Shown here: positions 51,505-60,424 of the stretch, in pieces
Numbering within the stretch: the first letter of the stretch is position 1
How the letters are laid out: each line of letters starts with the position of its first letter
The notes under the pieces: generated by a model
The model's database searches: none
What the model saw: the letters and a program-made list of their open reading frames with translations, nothing else
Told to the model about the DNA's origin: nothing
NCBI GenBank assembly: GCA_031552765.1
Contig: JAVBME010000006.1
Coordinates: 1-64,000, forward strand
Direction: 5' to 3'
DNA length: 64,000 nucleotides
Origin: JAVBME01 sp031552765
GTDB lineage: Bacteria > Bacillota > Negativicutes > Acidaminococcales > JAISLQ01
Program-made: the position numbers and the translations under genes

Positions 51505-51532
51505 AAGTTCCGGTTTTGGCCGGGGCTTTTTT
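51505..51532 (+). terminator. Terminator of the tRNA cluster
   Basis: AGTTCCGG pairs with CCGGGGCT (two G-U pairs), followed by TTTTTT. Confidence 0.8.
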
Positions 51533-51654
51533 ATTGTAAAGAAAGCCCCCTCACCTAAAGAAATTAGCATATTTGTTTGCTGTTTGAGCTGTTCTTTTTT
51601 TGCAGTCGGCATGTTATAATCTACTTATCAAAAATAAAAGGGGGCTTGTCAAAA

Positions 51655-52347
51655 GTGAAAAAAATCAGTGCTATTTTAAGCGGTATCATGCTTTTGGCGG
51701 TATTGGCCGTATGTGGCGGCACAGCAGAAGCGACTGCGCTAGTCAAACACAAGATTATACGCGAAGGCGAAAAAATAACGGTCTTTATCCCCAGCGTGAG
51801 CGAGGGCGGCGATAAAGCGGCCCAGGATAAACTAAATACCCTTATGGCAAACAGCATCCAGGGCAGGCTGGCTGAATTTAAAAAAAGCATTACTGATAAA
51901 GATGTACCGCAGGAAGTAAGAGATCGCAACTCTTTTTATTCCGGTTACGCTGTTAAGTACAATAAGTACAACCTTTTTAGTATAGTCGTGGCCGGCGCCC
52001 AGTATACAGGCGGAGCCCATGGCATATACTGGAAAGACAGCTGGACGATGGATCTCAATAGCGGCAAGCTTTATACTCTACCGGAACTATTTCTCCCGCT
52101 CAGCAACTATAAAAATATCATCGACAATGAAATAAATAAGCAGATCAAAGAACGCGGCTGGGAACAAGACGTAAAATTTCCCGGCGTGGACGCGCAGACG
52201 AAATTCTACATAACCGAAGAGATGCTGGTGGTTTATTACCTGCCCTATGAAATAGCGCCTTATGTAATAGGCATGCCGGAATTTTACATTCCCATAAAAT
52301 CACTGTATGGCCTTTTCACAGACAAAGTGGATATACGCCCTATATAA
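51655..52347 (+). CDS. Secreted RsiV/DUF3298-like protein
   Basis: A 230-residue protein with a signal peptide (ISAILSGIMLLAVLAV then GGTAEA). The mature region is of DUF3298/DUF4163 type, with VVAGAQYTGGAHGIYWKDSW, DLNSGKLYTLPELFLP and MLVVYYLPYEIAPYVIG. The family includes the extracytoplasmic part of RsiV anti-sigma factors, which bind lysozyme; this protein lacks the anti-sigma segment. Start GTG 51655 follows AAAGGGGGC. An extended -10 TGTTATAAT lies at 51612-51620. Confidence 0.82.
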   Translation: MKKISAILSGIMLLAVLAVCGGTAEATALVKHKIIREGEKITVFIPSVSEGGDKAAQDKLNTLMANSIQGRLAEFKKSITDKDVPQEVRDRNSFYSGYAVKYNKYNLFSIVVAGAQYTGGAHGIYWKDSWTMDLNSGKLYTLPELFLPLSNYKNIIDNEINKQIKERGWEQDVKFPGVDAQTKFYITEEMLVVYYLPYEIAPYVIGMPEFYIPIKSLYGLFTDKVDIRPI

Positions 52348-52362
52348 GTAAACTCTATACAT

Positions 52363-52395
52363 AAAAACAAGCTCTGTTAACAGGGCTTGTTTTTT
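52363..52395. terminator. Bidirectional terminator
   Basis: AAAAACAAGC..CTG/CAG..GCTTGTTTTT stem with TTAA loop between convergent genes. It also ends the hydrogenase maturation operon. Confidence 0.9.
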
Positions 52396-52404
52396 ACTTA
52401 GCGA

Positions 52405-53595
52405 TTAAAAAGCGATTTTGTCAAGTATGCCGGTGGTGTGGGCGAGAAAGATGCCATAGTTGCAAATGTGCGTTTGCTGCGCTGCAGCTTGTGACATACG
52501 AGCGAGCATGTAGCGGCGGTTGAACATACAGGCGCCGCAGTGGATGATGAGGTCGTAGGCGGCTAGGTCGGCGGGAAAGTCGTTGCCGCTTACGATATCT
52601 ATCTTGATATTTTGCCCAAAGCGCTTTTTTAAGATGGCCGGTATCTTTTCCCGGCCGATGTCTTCAGTCAGCGGGGCGTGCGTACAGGCTTCGGCGATGA
52701 GTACGCGGGAGCCGGCAGTCAGGCCGTCTATCGCTTTTGCTCCCTTGATAAATTGCTCGATATCGCCTTTAGACGCGGCCATCAGCACGGAAAAAGAAGT
52801 AAGGCGGCTGGAGGGCGGTTTTTTTTCGTAAACCTCTCCAAATACCTGGGAGTCGGTGATTATCAGCTTAGGAGCGGGTATTGTTTGTAGCATACCGTCA
52901 AGGCTATCGGCAGTGCAACAAAAAACCAGGCATTTTTTATCTAGCAGCTCTCTGATTGTTTGCACTTGTGGCAGGATGAGCCGCCCTTTGGGCGCCTGGA
53001 GATCCTGAGGCATGACGAGTAAGGCAGTATCGCCGGCTTCAACCAGCCCGTCGGTTAGCCCGCGCTGGTCGTAATCGTCCGGTATGCTGCGGGTTATGGC
53101 GGCGATAAGTTCTTTTATGCCGCTTTTGTTTTGCGCGCTGACTACGACCGGTTGCTGTCCGGTCAAGGATTTGATATTTTCTTTTAATGATTCGATATTT
53201 TCTAGATTATCAGCCTTATTTATGACCGTGACCAGCTTGGTCTTGGTTTTATTTATATCCTTCAGCCATTCCAGTTCCATGTCCGGCTGGTCTACGAATA
53301 CAAACAGCGCAATGTCCGAGCGGCTGAGCGCTTCGCGCGTCCGCTCCACCCTTAGGCCGCCCAGTTTGCCCACATCGTCGAGCCCGGCGGTGTCGATGAG
53401 GACGACCGGACCAATACAATGTATTTCCATGGATTTATAGACCGGGTCGGTGGTCGTGCCGGCTACTTCTGACACAAGGGCGGTATTGTGGCCGGTGATG
53501 GCATTAATGAGTGAAGATTTGCCGTTGTTGCGTTTGCCGAATATGCCGATATGCAGTCGGTTAGCGCGCGGAGTTTCGTTGAGGCTGTTAGTCAT
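52405..53595 (-). CDS. hydF: [FeFe]-hydrogenase maturation GTPase
   Basis: A 396-residue HydF. The GTPase domain carries GKRNNGKSSLINAI, DTAGLDD and NKAD; a dimerisation domain follows. The C-terminal iron-sulfur domain has EACTHAP and IHCGACMFN, the CxH...HCxxC cluster motif. HydF is the scaffold on which the diiron subcluster of [FeFe]-hydrogenase is assembled from HydE and HydG products before transfer to HydA. Last gene of the operon; 14 bp after hydG. No hydA structural gene is in the window. Confidence 0.96.
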   Translation of the reverse strand: MTNSLNETPRANRLHIGIFGKRNNGKSSLINAITGHNTALVSEVAGTTTDPVYKSMEIHCIGPVVLIDTAGLDDVGKLGGLRVERTREALSRSDIALFVFVDQPDMELEWLKDINKTKTKLVTVINKADNLENIESLKENIKSLTGQQPVVVSAQNKSGIKELIAAITRSIPDDYDQRGLTDGLVEAGDTALLVMPQDLQAPKGRLILPQVQTIRELLDKKCLVFCCTADSLDGMLQTIPAPKLIITDSQVFGEVYEKKPPSSRLTSFSVLMAASKGDIEQFIKGAKAIDGLTAGSRVLIAEACTHAPLTEDIGREKIPAILKKRFGQNIKIDIVSGNDFPADLAAYDLIIHCGACMFNRRYMLARMSQAAAQQTHICNYGIFLAHTTGILDKIAF

Positions 53596-53609
53596 TGTCG
53601 CCCTCCTTC

Positions 53610-55028
53610 TTAAAACCTAAAGTCGCGTTGTCCGGCTTCCATATCGGTGATATGCCGGCGGGCAATTTCTCTTACTTTAAGATGGGGTATTTTTTCCAAT
53701 TCGGACAGGATCATTTTTTCGCCTTGTGCCTGTGTTTCTGCCGAGGCATAGTCTTCCAGGTATTCTTTTAGCGTCATCAAAGCGTTGGGCTGGCAGCAGT
53801 TGGCGATCTGCCCTGACTTTACGAGGCTCATGAAGCGGTCGCCAGTGCGCCCTTCACGGTAGCAGGCCGTACAAAAACTGGGGATATAGCCAAGCGATAT
53901 CAGCCAATCTACCACTTCGTCCAAAGTGCGCGTATCGCTTACTTCAAACTGGGCGGAATTTTCCTCTATACTTTCTTTTTTTATATAACCGCCTACGCTA
54001 GTACGCGAGCCGCCGCTGATCTGCGATATGCCGAGGTCAAGAACTTTTTCGCGGGTTTCCTGCGATTCACGCGTCGAGACGATCATGCCGGCGTAAGGCG
54101 CGGCAATACGCAATAAAGCCACGATTTTAGCGAAAATTTCATCCGGGACAGCGTTGGAAAAACTCTCGAGCGCTACATCGTCCGCGGGGCGTATCCTCGG
54201 GACGCTGATAGTATGCGGCCCGACGCCGGTTGTTGCCTCGAGGTGCTCGGCATGCATCAGCAGGCCGACAAAATCATAGCGGTACAAGGACAGGCCAAAC
54301 AGTACACCGATGCCTACATCGTCTATGCCGGCCTCCATGGCGCGGTCCATAGCTTCCGTATGGTAGGCGTAGTCATGTTTGGGGCCGGTGGGGTGCAGCT
54401 CTTCATAGTGTTTTTTGTTGTAGGTCTCCTGAAACAGTATATAAGTGCCGATGCCAGCTTCATGCAATTTACGGTAGTTTTCCACCGTGGTGGCGGCGAT
54501 ATTGACATTGACGCGGCGGATAGCCCCGTTTTTATGCTTGGTATCGTAGATGGTCTTGATGCTCTCGAGGACATATTCGATAGGATTGTTTACCGGGTCT
54601 TCGCCAGTCTCGAGCGCCAGACGCTTGTGTCCCATGTCCTGGAGGGCGATGGTTTCGGCGCGGATCTCTTCCTGGCTGAGCTTTTTGCGCCTGATGCTCT
54701 TGTTGCTGTGATGATAGGGGCAGTAAGTGCAGCCGTTGACGCAGTAATTAGAAAGATAAAGCGGCGCGAACATAACGATGCGGTTGCCGTAGAACTTTTC
54801 TTTGATGCGTTTAGCGAGCGCAAACATTTTTTGATTTAGGTCTTCCTGATCGCAGGCCAGCAGTACCGCCGCTTCGCGATGGCTAAGTCCTTTGCAGTCT
54901 TCGGCGCGCTCGATCAAGCTTTCGATCAGCGCCCGGTCGGATTTATTCTCTTCGGCATAGTCCAGAGTATCCCTGATCTCGCGGTCGTCGATGAATTCCT
55001 CCGCTTTTTTGCTAAGAACATTATACAT
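53610..55028 (-). CDS. hydG: [FeFe]-hydrogenase maturation radical SAM tyrosine lyase
   Basis: A 472-residue HydG. The radical-SAM cluster motif is YCVNGCTYCPY; the C-terminal auxiliary-cluster ligands are in PSFCTACYREGRTGDR and IANCCQPNA. HydG splits tyrosine into p-cresol plus dehydroglycine, from which the CO and cyanide ligands of the H-cluster are made on an Fe-Cys synthon. Distinguished from ThiH by the extra C-terminal cluster. Second-to-last gene of the operon, 13 bp downstream of hydE. Confidence 0.97.
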   Translation of the reverse strand: MYNVLSKKAEEFIDDREIRDTLDYAEENKSDRALIESLIERAEDCKGLSHREAAVLLACDQEDLNQKMFALAKRIKEKFYGNRIVMFAPLYLSNYCVNGCTYCPYHHSNKSIRRKKLSQEEIRAETIALQDMGHKRLALETGEDPVNNPIEYVLESIKTIYDTKHKNGAIRRVNVNIAATTVENYRKLHEAGIGTYILFQETYNKKHYEELHPTGPKHDYAYHTEAMDRAMEAGIDDVGIGVLFGLSLYRYDFVGLLMHAEHLEATTGVGPHTISVPRIRPADDVALESFSNAVPDEIFAKIVALLRIAAPYAGMIVSTRESQETREKVLDLGISQISGGSRTSVGGYIKKESIEENSAQFEVSDTRTLDEVVDWLISLGYIPSFCTACYREGRTGDRFMSLVKSGQIANCCQPNALMTLKEYLEDYASAETQAQGEKMILSELEKIPHLKVREIARRHITDMEAGQRDFRF

Positions 55029-55041
55029 GGCAAATCCTCCT

Positions 55042-56085
55042 TCAAACGGCTGGCCGCCAGTCGCCGCGGCCGACGGTTATTTTGTAACCGATGCTTCCCA
55101 ATTTATCTTTTAGCAATTTCATGCCCTCGGCAGACTCGTCGCCGGTATACAGCTTGTTGTCGTACAGGCTGTATTTGCCGCGCTGTTCGGCTGGGGAAAG
55201 ATTGGGCATGACTACATTGGCGCCGGCTAATATGCCTCGTTCCCTTCCCGCAGGGTGTATACTGCCGAGCGCGGTGGTGGCCGGCAGGAGCAGGCGGGGC
55301 GAGAGCAGGCGCAGGATGGCGATTATCAGTAGTGTCTTGTCTAAAGAAGCAGACGAAAAGCCGCTGAACGGCGTATCCTTGTGCCGGATGAACGGGCCGA
55401 CGCCTACCATGTGCGGTTGAAACTTCTGGATCAGGGCCAGGTCTGCGGCGATGCAGGCCTCCGTCTGGTAGGGAGAGCCGACCATAAAGCCCATGCCTAC
55501 CTGGTAGCCGATATCTTTTAAAATAGAGAGGCAATTGAGCCGTGGGGCAAGCTGCATGCCTGGCGGGTGCAGTTTTTCATAATGCGTAGCGTCAGCCGTC
55601 TCATGCCGCAAGAGATAACGGTCGGCGCCGGCGTCGAACCAGGCCTGGTATTCTTTGCAGCTTCTCTCGCCCAGCGACAGGGTGATGGCGCAGTCAGGAT
55701 GGCGCTCTTTTATCGCGCGGACGACGCTGCTGATGTCCTCGCTGCTAAAACCGGGGTCTTCGCCGCCCTGCAGTACGAAAGTACGAAAGCCAAGGGCGTG
55801 GCCGCGCGCGCAACAATCCAGGATCTCTTCCTGCGACAGCCGGTAGCGTTCGGCCTGGCTGTTACCGGCGCGGATACCGCAGTAGTAGCAATTGTTTTTG
55901 CAATAACTGCTTATTTCGATCAGGCCGCGTACATATACTTTATTGCCAAATTCACGCCGGCGCACTTTTGCGGCGCGGGCAAAGAGGTAATCTGTGACAC
56001 TTTTGTCGCGACAGTCCAATAGGCTTAGATATTCCTCTGTCGCCAGCCGACGCTCTGATTCCAGTTTGTCAATCAGCGTTTTCAT
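55042..56085 (-). CDS. hydE: [FeFe]-hydrogenase maturation radical SAM enzyme HydE
   Basis: A 347-residue HydE with the radical-SAM motif SYCKNNCYYCGIR. Further HydE segments are LQGGEDPGFSSEDI, LRHETADATHYEKLHP and MVGSPYQTEACIAADL. HydE acts on the Fe-Cys synthon from HydG during H-cluster assembly. No cysteines occur in the C-terminal 80 residues, so the optional second cluster of some HydEs is absent. ATG 56085 is used; GTG 56103 is an alternative. It overlaps the preceding regulator gene by 17 bp. Confidence 0.95.
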   Translation of the reverse strand: MKTLIDKLESERRLATEEYLSLLDCRDKSVTDYLFARAAKVRRREFGNKVYVRGLIEISSYCKNNCYYCGIRAGNSQAERYRLSQEEILDCCARGHALGFRTFVLQGGEDPGFSSEDISSVVRAIKERHPDCAITLSLGERSCKEYQAWFDAGADRYLLRHETADATHYEKLHPPGMQLAPRLNCLSILKDIGYQVGMGFMVGSPYQTEACIAADLALIQKFQPHMVGVGPFIRHKDTPFSGFSSASLDKTLLIIAILRLLSPRLLLPATTALGSIHPAGRERGILAGANVVMPNLSPAEQRGKYSLYDNKLYTGDESAEGMKLLKDKLGSIGYKITVGRGDWRPAV

Positions 56086-56353
56086 TCGCCTTCCCGCCTT
56101 CACCGCTTACCTTGGAATATACTGTTTTACTAGATATGCCTTTGAGCATGCCTATCTTGCCGGATAGCGAACTGATAACGTCGTGCGGGGCGTCTACTAC
56201 CAGTGTGATAATATTTATGCCTTTTTGCCGGTAAGGTATGCCCATGCGGCCGACTACACAGTCGCGGAACTCGTGCAATATTTTGTTGAGCTCCTCTGCT
56301 TTCTCCGGATTTTCTACAATAATACCAATTACTGCTACACGTGCATTTTCCAT
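56069..56353 (-). CDS. TM1266-type iron-only hydrogenase system regulator
   Basis: A 94-residue ACT/NikR-C-like protein with RVAVIGIIVENPEKAEELNK, GRMGIPYRQKGINIITLVVD and DVISSLSGKIGMLKGIS. This is the small putative regulator found next to hydEFG genes (TM1266 family). It lacks a recognisable DNA-binding domain, so its mode of action is unknown. ATG 56353 is preferred (GGGAG in the leader). It is the first gene of hydE-G-F and directly follows the leader RNA. Confidence 0.85.
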   Translation of the reverse strand: MENARVAVIGIIVENPEKAEELNKILHEFRDCVVGRMGIPYRQKGINIITLVVDAPHDVISSLSGKIGMLKGISSKTVYSKVSGEGGKANENAD

Positions 56354-56373
56354 TTGAGCAAGCTCCCTTCGCA

Positions 56374-56497
56374 AATAAAAAGCCCTGTACCGGAAAAAGG
56401 GTACAGGGCAATAGAAACTACACTTCTATCCTATCGCCTTCCTACTCGGGACGCACCCTTGTACACTCAGAACGATTATTGTTTGATAAGTTTTATT
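56374..56497 (-). promoter_or_regulatory. Hydrogenase-operon leader with terminator/antiterminator (candidate riboswitch)
   Basis: Read on the minus strand. The 3' part is a textbook intrinsic terminator, GCCCTGTACC / GGTACAGGGC plus TTTTTATTT (56409-56374), placed before the first gene rather than after the last. Upstream GTACAAGGG (56464-56456) can instead pair with CCCTGTAC of the terminator's 5' arm, forming an antiterminator. Another stem, GGCGATAG/CTATTGCC (56438-56431 with 56414-56407), overlaps the terminator base. The conserved-looking core is GGGTGCGTCCCGAGTAGGAA. I recognise no known riboswitch or T-box in it. Confidence 0.65.
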
Positions 56498-56503
56498 CAT
56501 TAA

Positions 56504-56532
56504 ATTATAGTGCTATTGCTCGGAATTGTCAA
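56504..56532 (-). promoter_or_regulatory. Consensus promoter of the hydrogenase maturation operon
   Basis: Minus-strand TTGACA, 17-bp spacer, TATAAT, with predicted start near 56497. Both hexamers are perfect. Confidence 0.9.
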
Positions 56533-56538
56533 TGTTTA

Positions 56539-57180
56539 TTAGTAACCGAGATTTTCGCCGACCAGAAGGATGGTTATATCAGACTGTGACGGCCGCTTGT
56601 GCAGTATTGTGGTAGCGTTACAAATGCGCTTGGGCGACTCGCAGTCCATGCAGATGCCGGTGGTGGTGCAGGGGTTGGGCAGCCCGATGCGTTTGTTGTT
56701 GGCCGGCGCCGCCAGGAATTCTATGCGTTCAAAAGCGGCGTTCACATCGGGAACCACTTTATTGATCCCGGCAATGACCAGTACTTTTTTTGGCCCAAAA
56801 ATCATAGCGGCCACCCGGTTGCCGGTGCCGTCTATATTTACCAGTTGCCCGTCCAGAGTTATGGCATTGCTGCTGGTGATAAAAACGTCGGATGTCAGCA
56901 TCGCCCGCCGGTTGGCTAAAGCTATCTCCGGCGTTATGCCAGGGCCTTCGCGCTCGATAAGCTTGTTGCCGCGGTGATGCAAAGCTTCCGCCAGGCCGAC
57001 CTCTTCCAGCGTGACTGAGCCGCCCACGCCGACCGCGGCGTCAGGCGCTATCAACTCCAAAGCCCGTTTGAGCGCAGCCGCTCTATCAGGCACATACTCA
57101 GCCTGGAAACGGTTTTTTTCCAACGCCGCCACTACTTTTTTCCCAATAGTTTCATTATGCCAAACCATAGATGCGTCCAT
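56539..57180 (-). CDS. LUD-domain protein (LutC-like)
   Basis: A 213-residue LUD-domain protein with VGVGGSVTLEEVGLAEAL and SSNAITLDGQLVNIDGTGNR, and a C-terminal cysteine motif PNPCTTTGICMDCESPKRIC. LUD proteins include LutB/LutC of L-lactate utilisation, but single LUD proteins with this Cys-rich tail are common in anaerobes and unassigned. GGGAGGG precedes ATG 57180. Its stop lies just 7 bp before the hydrogenase promoter. No lutA/lutB is adjacent. Confidence 0.88.
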   Translation of the reverse strand: MDASMVWHNETIGKKVVAALEKNRFQAEYVPDRAAALKRALELIAPDAAVGVGGSVTLEEVGLAEALHHRGNKLIEREGPGITPEIALANRRAMLTSDVFITSSNAITLDGQLVNIDGTGNRVAAMIFGPKKVLVIAGINKVVPDVNAAFERIEFLAAPANNKRIGLPNPCTTTGICMDCESPKRICNATTILHKRPSQSDITILLVGENLGY

Positions 57181-57260
57181 GACTATCCCTCCCAAAATTA
57201 ACAACAAATTCCCTAAACTTATATTTGACAAAACAGCAAGAAATCCTGCCTTGTTTTAAA

Positions 57261-57289
57261 TAGACATACAACGCGCCATGTGCTATAAT
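57261..57289 (+). promoter_or_regulatory. tRNA-Arg promoter
   Basis: TAGACA, 17-bp spacer, extended -10 TGCTATAAT, 21 bp upstream of the tRNA. Confidence 0.75.
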
Positions 57290-57310
57290 GCTAAAGTATC
57301 AACTTAATAT

Positions 57311-57385
57311 GCGCCCGTAGCTCAGGGGATAGAGCACCGGCCTCCGGAGCCGGGAGCGCAGGTTCGATTCCTGCCGGGCGCGCCA
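57311..57385 (+). tRNA. tRNA-Arg (CCG)
   Basis: Acceptor GCGCCCG/CGGGCGC, anticodon loop CTCCGGA with CCG, T-arm GGTTCGATTCC, encoded CCA. Confidence 0.97.
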
Positions 57386-57393
57386 TAGTAAAC

Positions 57394-57600
57394 ATGCGGC
57401 TGTTGGATTTTTTCCAAAGGCTGCTTTTTTTATGTTTGCTTTTTGGACGCCGCCGCGCTGGACAAAGAACTGCCCGGGCATATGTCTTTCCGCCAGGTAG
57501 AACGCCTGCCCGTTATCCGGAAAAAGATGTTTACGCCATGCACCGGGGCGGCTATCAGGTTGAAGACGCAGGCAACTTGAAAGTACCGTATAAAGATTGA
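57394..57600 (+). CDS. Doubtful 68-codon ORF downstream of tRNA-Arg
   Basis: The frame starts at ATG without a good ribosome binding site and ends exactly at the base of a terminator. The N-terminal half is Leu/Phe/Arg-rich (LLDFFQRLLFLCLLF) and could be a signal or anchor; the C-terminal half reads VYAMHRGGYQVEDAGNLKVP. Nearby frames also contain protein-like stretches, so it may be a frameshifted relic. I cannot assign a function. The next 200 bp, up to the histidine kinase gene, contain only AT-rich sequence. Confidence 0.3.
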   Translation: MRLLDFFQRLLFLCLLFGRRRAGQRTARAYVFPPGRTPARYPEKDVYAMHRGGYQVEDAGNLKVPYKD

Positions 57601-57628
57601 GGACAGGGCATATGCTCTGTCCTTTTTT
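57601..57628 (+). terminator. Intrinsic terminator after tRNA-Arg region
   Basis: GGACAG/CTGTCC stem with an inner GCATATGC palindrome, followed by TTTTTT. Confidence 0.85.
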
Positions 57629-57823
57629 CGTAATAATATACTTGGGTTTGATATGGGTTTGCATTGTTTTACCGCTAGCGATATGGTAAAATTCTTATAT
57701 ATATTATCTGTTTGCTGGTTGCCATAAAAACGGACCGGTGAGCTTTTTTGTGTTTAAATAATTGTAAAAAATATATAAATAGTACAAAATAGCGCCCGCT
57801 TGCCGGGGGAAAGATGCGTTACA

Positions 57824-60346
57824 ATGAAAAAGGCTATAAAGCAGTCTACGTTGACATTTATTTTAAATAGCGCTTCTATACTATTGATCGCACTGAGCAT
57901 CGCGGCCTTCTTTTTGATTGTGAGGTCGGATCAGGCGGTAGACCGGGCAAACAGGGACCGTTATGATATTGTTTACAATGCCAGGCGGTTTATGGAGGCT
58001 TCGTCCCGTCTGACAGATGAGGCTAGGGCATACGCGGCGACTGGAGACAGCGTACATAGGGACAATTACCGGCGCGAGGCGGAAGAGCTGCAAAACCGCG
58101 AAATGGGTGTGGCGAATATGCGCTGGATCGGTTTGACGGAAAAAGAGGCGGCGCTGGTGGAGCAAATGGCTGTCTTGTCAACTGGCCTGATTTCATTGGA
58201 TAAAAAAGCGATAGAATTAGTAGAGGCCGGTGATATGAACGGCGCAATACAGGCTGTGTATGGGCCGTCATATGTTAATAGGGACGTACTGATAAAAAAG
58301 ACGCAGGACGCTTTAATACATGAGATAGATATTCGCACGGAGGACGAGGTATCGGCCTTGGTAGCGGTGTCCGGGCGTTGGATATACGTTACGGTGGCGT
58401 GTTTGTCTATAACGGCGCTTATCCAGATAGCGTCTGCGACCGCGGTATGGATAAAGGTGATAAGGCCGATAATCGCCATACGCGATGAAATGCTGCGTAT
58501 AGCAAAGGGTGATTTGAAGGGTGAGTTTGCCGTGCAACCGGATACGTCGGAGATAGGGATGCTTATTGGGTCGATACGCTCGACTAAAGAGGAGCTTAAC
58601 AGGTATATAGGCAATATCTCGGACAAACTGGCGGCGATAGCGGCAGGCGATCTCAAGACGCGGGTGAATATAGAATATATAGGTGATTTCTCCCGGATAA
58701 AAGAAGCGATAAACGAGATAGCGAGCATTCTTTGGGAACAGCACGAGCGCGACCGGCACAGCCGTGAGAAGCTGGAGGAGGCTTACGAGGCGGCGCAGGC
58801 GGCAAACAAGGCAAAGAGCGCCTTTTTGTCGAGCATGTCACACGAGATAAGAACGCCGATAAACGCTATAACCGGCATGACTAATATAGCGCGAATGGCG
58901 GAAGACGTGGCCAAGAAGGATTATTGCCTGGAGAAGATAGCGGATGCGTCGACGCACTTGTTGGGCGTTATAAACGATGTTCTCGATATGTCCAAGATAG
59001 ACGCGAATAAATTTGAACTGTCGCCAGCGGAGTTTGATTTTGAGAAGATGCTGGTCAAGGTTGTAAATATTATAAATTTCCGGGTGGAGGAAAAGCGGCA
59101 GAAGCTTACGGTAAAGATAGATAAAAATACGCCGCGCTGGGTGGTGGCGGATGAGCAGCGCCTGGCCCAGGTTCTGACAAACCTTTTGTCGAACGCTGTG
59201 AAATTTACTCCCGAGGGAGGCTTGATACGGGTAGAGGCCAGGCTGGATAAGGAGGACGCTGCGGGCTATAAGCTGTTTATCAGTGTAAAGGACAGCGGCA
59301 TAGGCATTTCCCCCGAACAGCAAAAAAACTTATTTACTTCCTTTACACAGGCGGATGCCGGTATAGCGCGCAAGTTTGGCGGTACGGGGCTGGGCTTGGC
59401 CATATCAAAGAGCATTGTTGAAAAGATGGACGGAAAGATTTGGATAGATTCACAAGAAGGCCAGGGCGCGACTTTTTCTTTTGTGGCAAGGGCTGGACGG
59501 GGCAGCGGAAAACCCACGCGGATTACCAATGTGAAATTTGAAGACATGCGCGTGCTTGTTGTAGACGACGATAGAGACCTGCTGGAATATTTCCTCGATA
59601 TCGCACAGCGTCTGGGTTTTTCCTGTGATGTGGCGGCGGACGGCTATGCCGCGCGCGATATGATAGAGGCTGCCGGCGGTTATGATATGTATTTTGTCGA
59701 CTGGAAATTGCCCGGAATGGATGGCGTGGAACTGGTCAGCGGCATAAGGGAGCGTGGCGATGGTAATTCGGCTGTTATCATGATTTCTTCGACTGAATGG
59801 GACGTTATAAAAGACAAAGCGCAAAGCGCCGGAGTGGACAGATTCCTTCCCAAGCCGCTGTTCCCGTCTATGATAGCGGATACGATAGCGGAGTGTTTGG
59901 GCGGTGTCTGCCGCATGCCGGATGAGAAGGAAGAGGAGCCGGATTTTACCGGTTACAGTATTTTGCTGGCCGAAGATGTGGATATCAACCGCGAGATAGT
60001 AATAGCGCTTTTGGAACCCACAGGAATGAAGATAACGCTGGCGGAAAACGGTAGAGCGGCTGTGGCGGTCATGGCTGAACACGCAAATGATTTTGATATG
60101 ATATTTATGGACGTGCACATGCCGGAAATGGACGGCTATGAGGCGACGCGGCGCATACGGGCCATGGACAGTCTGCATGCGAAGGAAATTCCGATAGTGG
60201 CGATGACGGCAAATGTGTTTAAAGAAGACGTGGAGGCTTGCCTGGCGGCTGGCATGAATGACCATGTGGGCAAACCTCTCGATTTTAGCGAGGTCGTGGC
60301 TCAATTGCACAAGTATTTGCCAGAGCGGAAAAAAGAAGTGAACTGA
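57824..60346 (+). CDS. Hybrid sensor histidine kinase with two receiver domains
   Basis: An 840-residue membrane kinase. Helix 1 (about 7-32) and helix 2 (about 188-212) bracket a four-helix-bundle-like extracytoplasmic sensor, followed by HAMP and a HAMP-like linker. HisKA has SSMSHEIRTPINAITGM, with phosphorylated His. HATPase_c has LTNLLSNAVKFTPEGG, DSGIGI and GGTGLGLAIS. Two receivers follow: the first has VVDDDRD and VDWKLPGMDG, the second LAEDVDINRE and MDVHMPEMDGYEATR. No Hpt domain is present. ATG 57824 is used; the GGGGGA site is somewhat far upstream. Signal and target unknown. Confidence 0.93.
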   Translation: MKKAIKQSTLTFILNSASILLIALSIAAFFLIVRSDQAVDRANRDRYDIVYNARRFMEASSRLTDEARAYAATGDSVHRDNYRREAEELQNREMGVANMRWIGLTEKEAALVEQMAVLSTGLISLDKKAIELVEAGDMNGAIQAVYGPSYVNRDVLIKKTQDALIHEIDIRTEDEVSALVAVSGRWIYVTVACLSITALIQIASATAVWIKVIRPIIAIRDEMLRIAKGDLKGEFAVQPDTSEIGMLIGSIRSTKEELNRYIGNISDKLAAIAAGDLKTRVNIEYIGDFSRIKEAINEIASILWEQHERDRHSREKLEEAYEAAQAANKAKSAFLSSMSHEIRTPINAITGMTNIARMAEDVAKKDYCLEKIADASTHLLGVINDVLDMSKIDANKFELSPAEFDFEKMLVKVVNIINFRVEEKRQKLTVKIDKNTPRWVVADEQRLAQVLTNLLSNAVKFTPEGGLIRVEARLDKEDAAGYKLFISVKDSGIGISPEQQKNLFTSFTQADAGIARKFGGTGLGLAISKSIVEKMDGKIWIDSQEGQGATFSFVARAGRGSGKPTRITNVKFEDMRVLVVDDDRDLLEYFLDIAQRLGFSCDVAADGYAARDMIEAAGGYDMYFVDWKLPGMDGVELVSGIRERGDGNSAVIMISSTEWDVIKDKAQSAGVDRFLPKPLFPSMIADTIAECLGGVCRMPDEKEEEPDFTGYSILLAEDVDINREIVIALLEPTGMKITLAENGRAAVAVMAEHANDFDMIFMDVHMPEMDGYEATRRIRAMDSLHAKEIPIVAMTANVFKEDVEACLAAGMNDHVGKPLDFSEVVAQLHKYLPERKKEVN

Positions 60347-60424
60347 GCGCCGAAAGTTTGTAAAATAAATCCTAAAGGTTTAAAAATATAAAAATAAACG
60401 CATCCCCATTCAGGAGGAGACCAC

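Noticed and set aside
57299..57664. 121-codon frame on the minus strand across tRNA-Arg
   Set aside because: It covers a tRNA and its terminator and encodes no recognisable protein.
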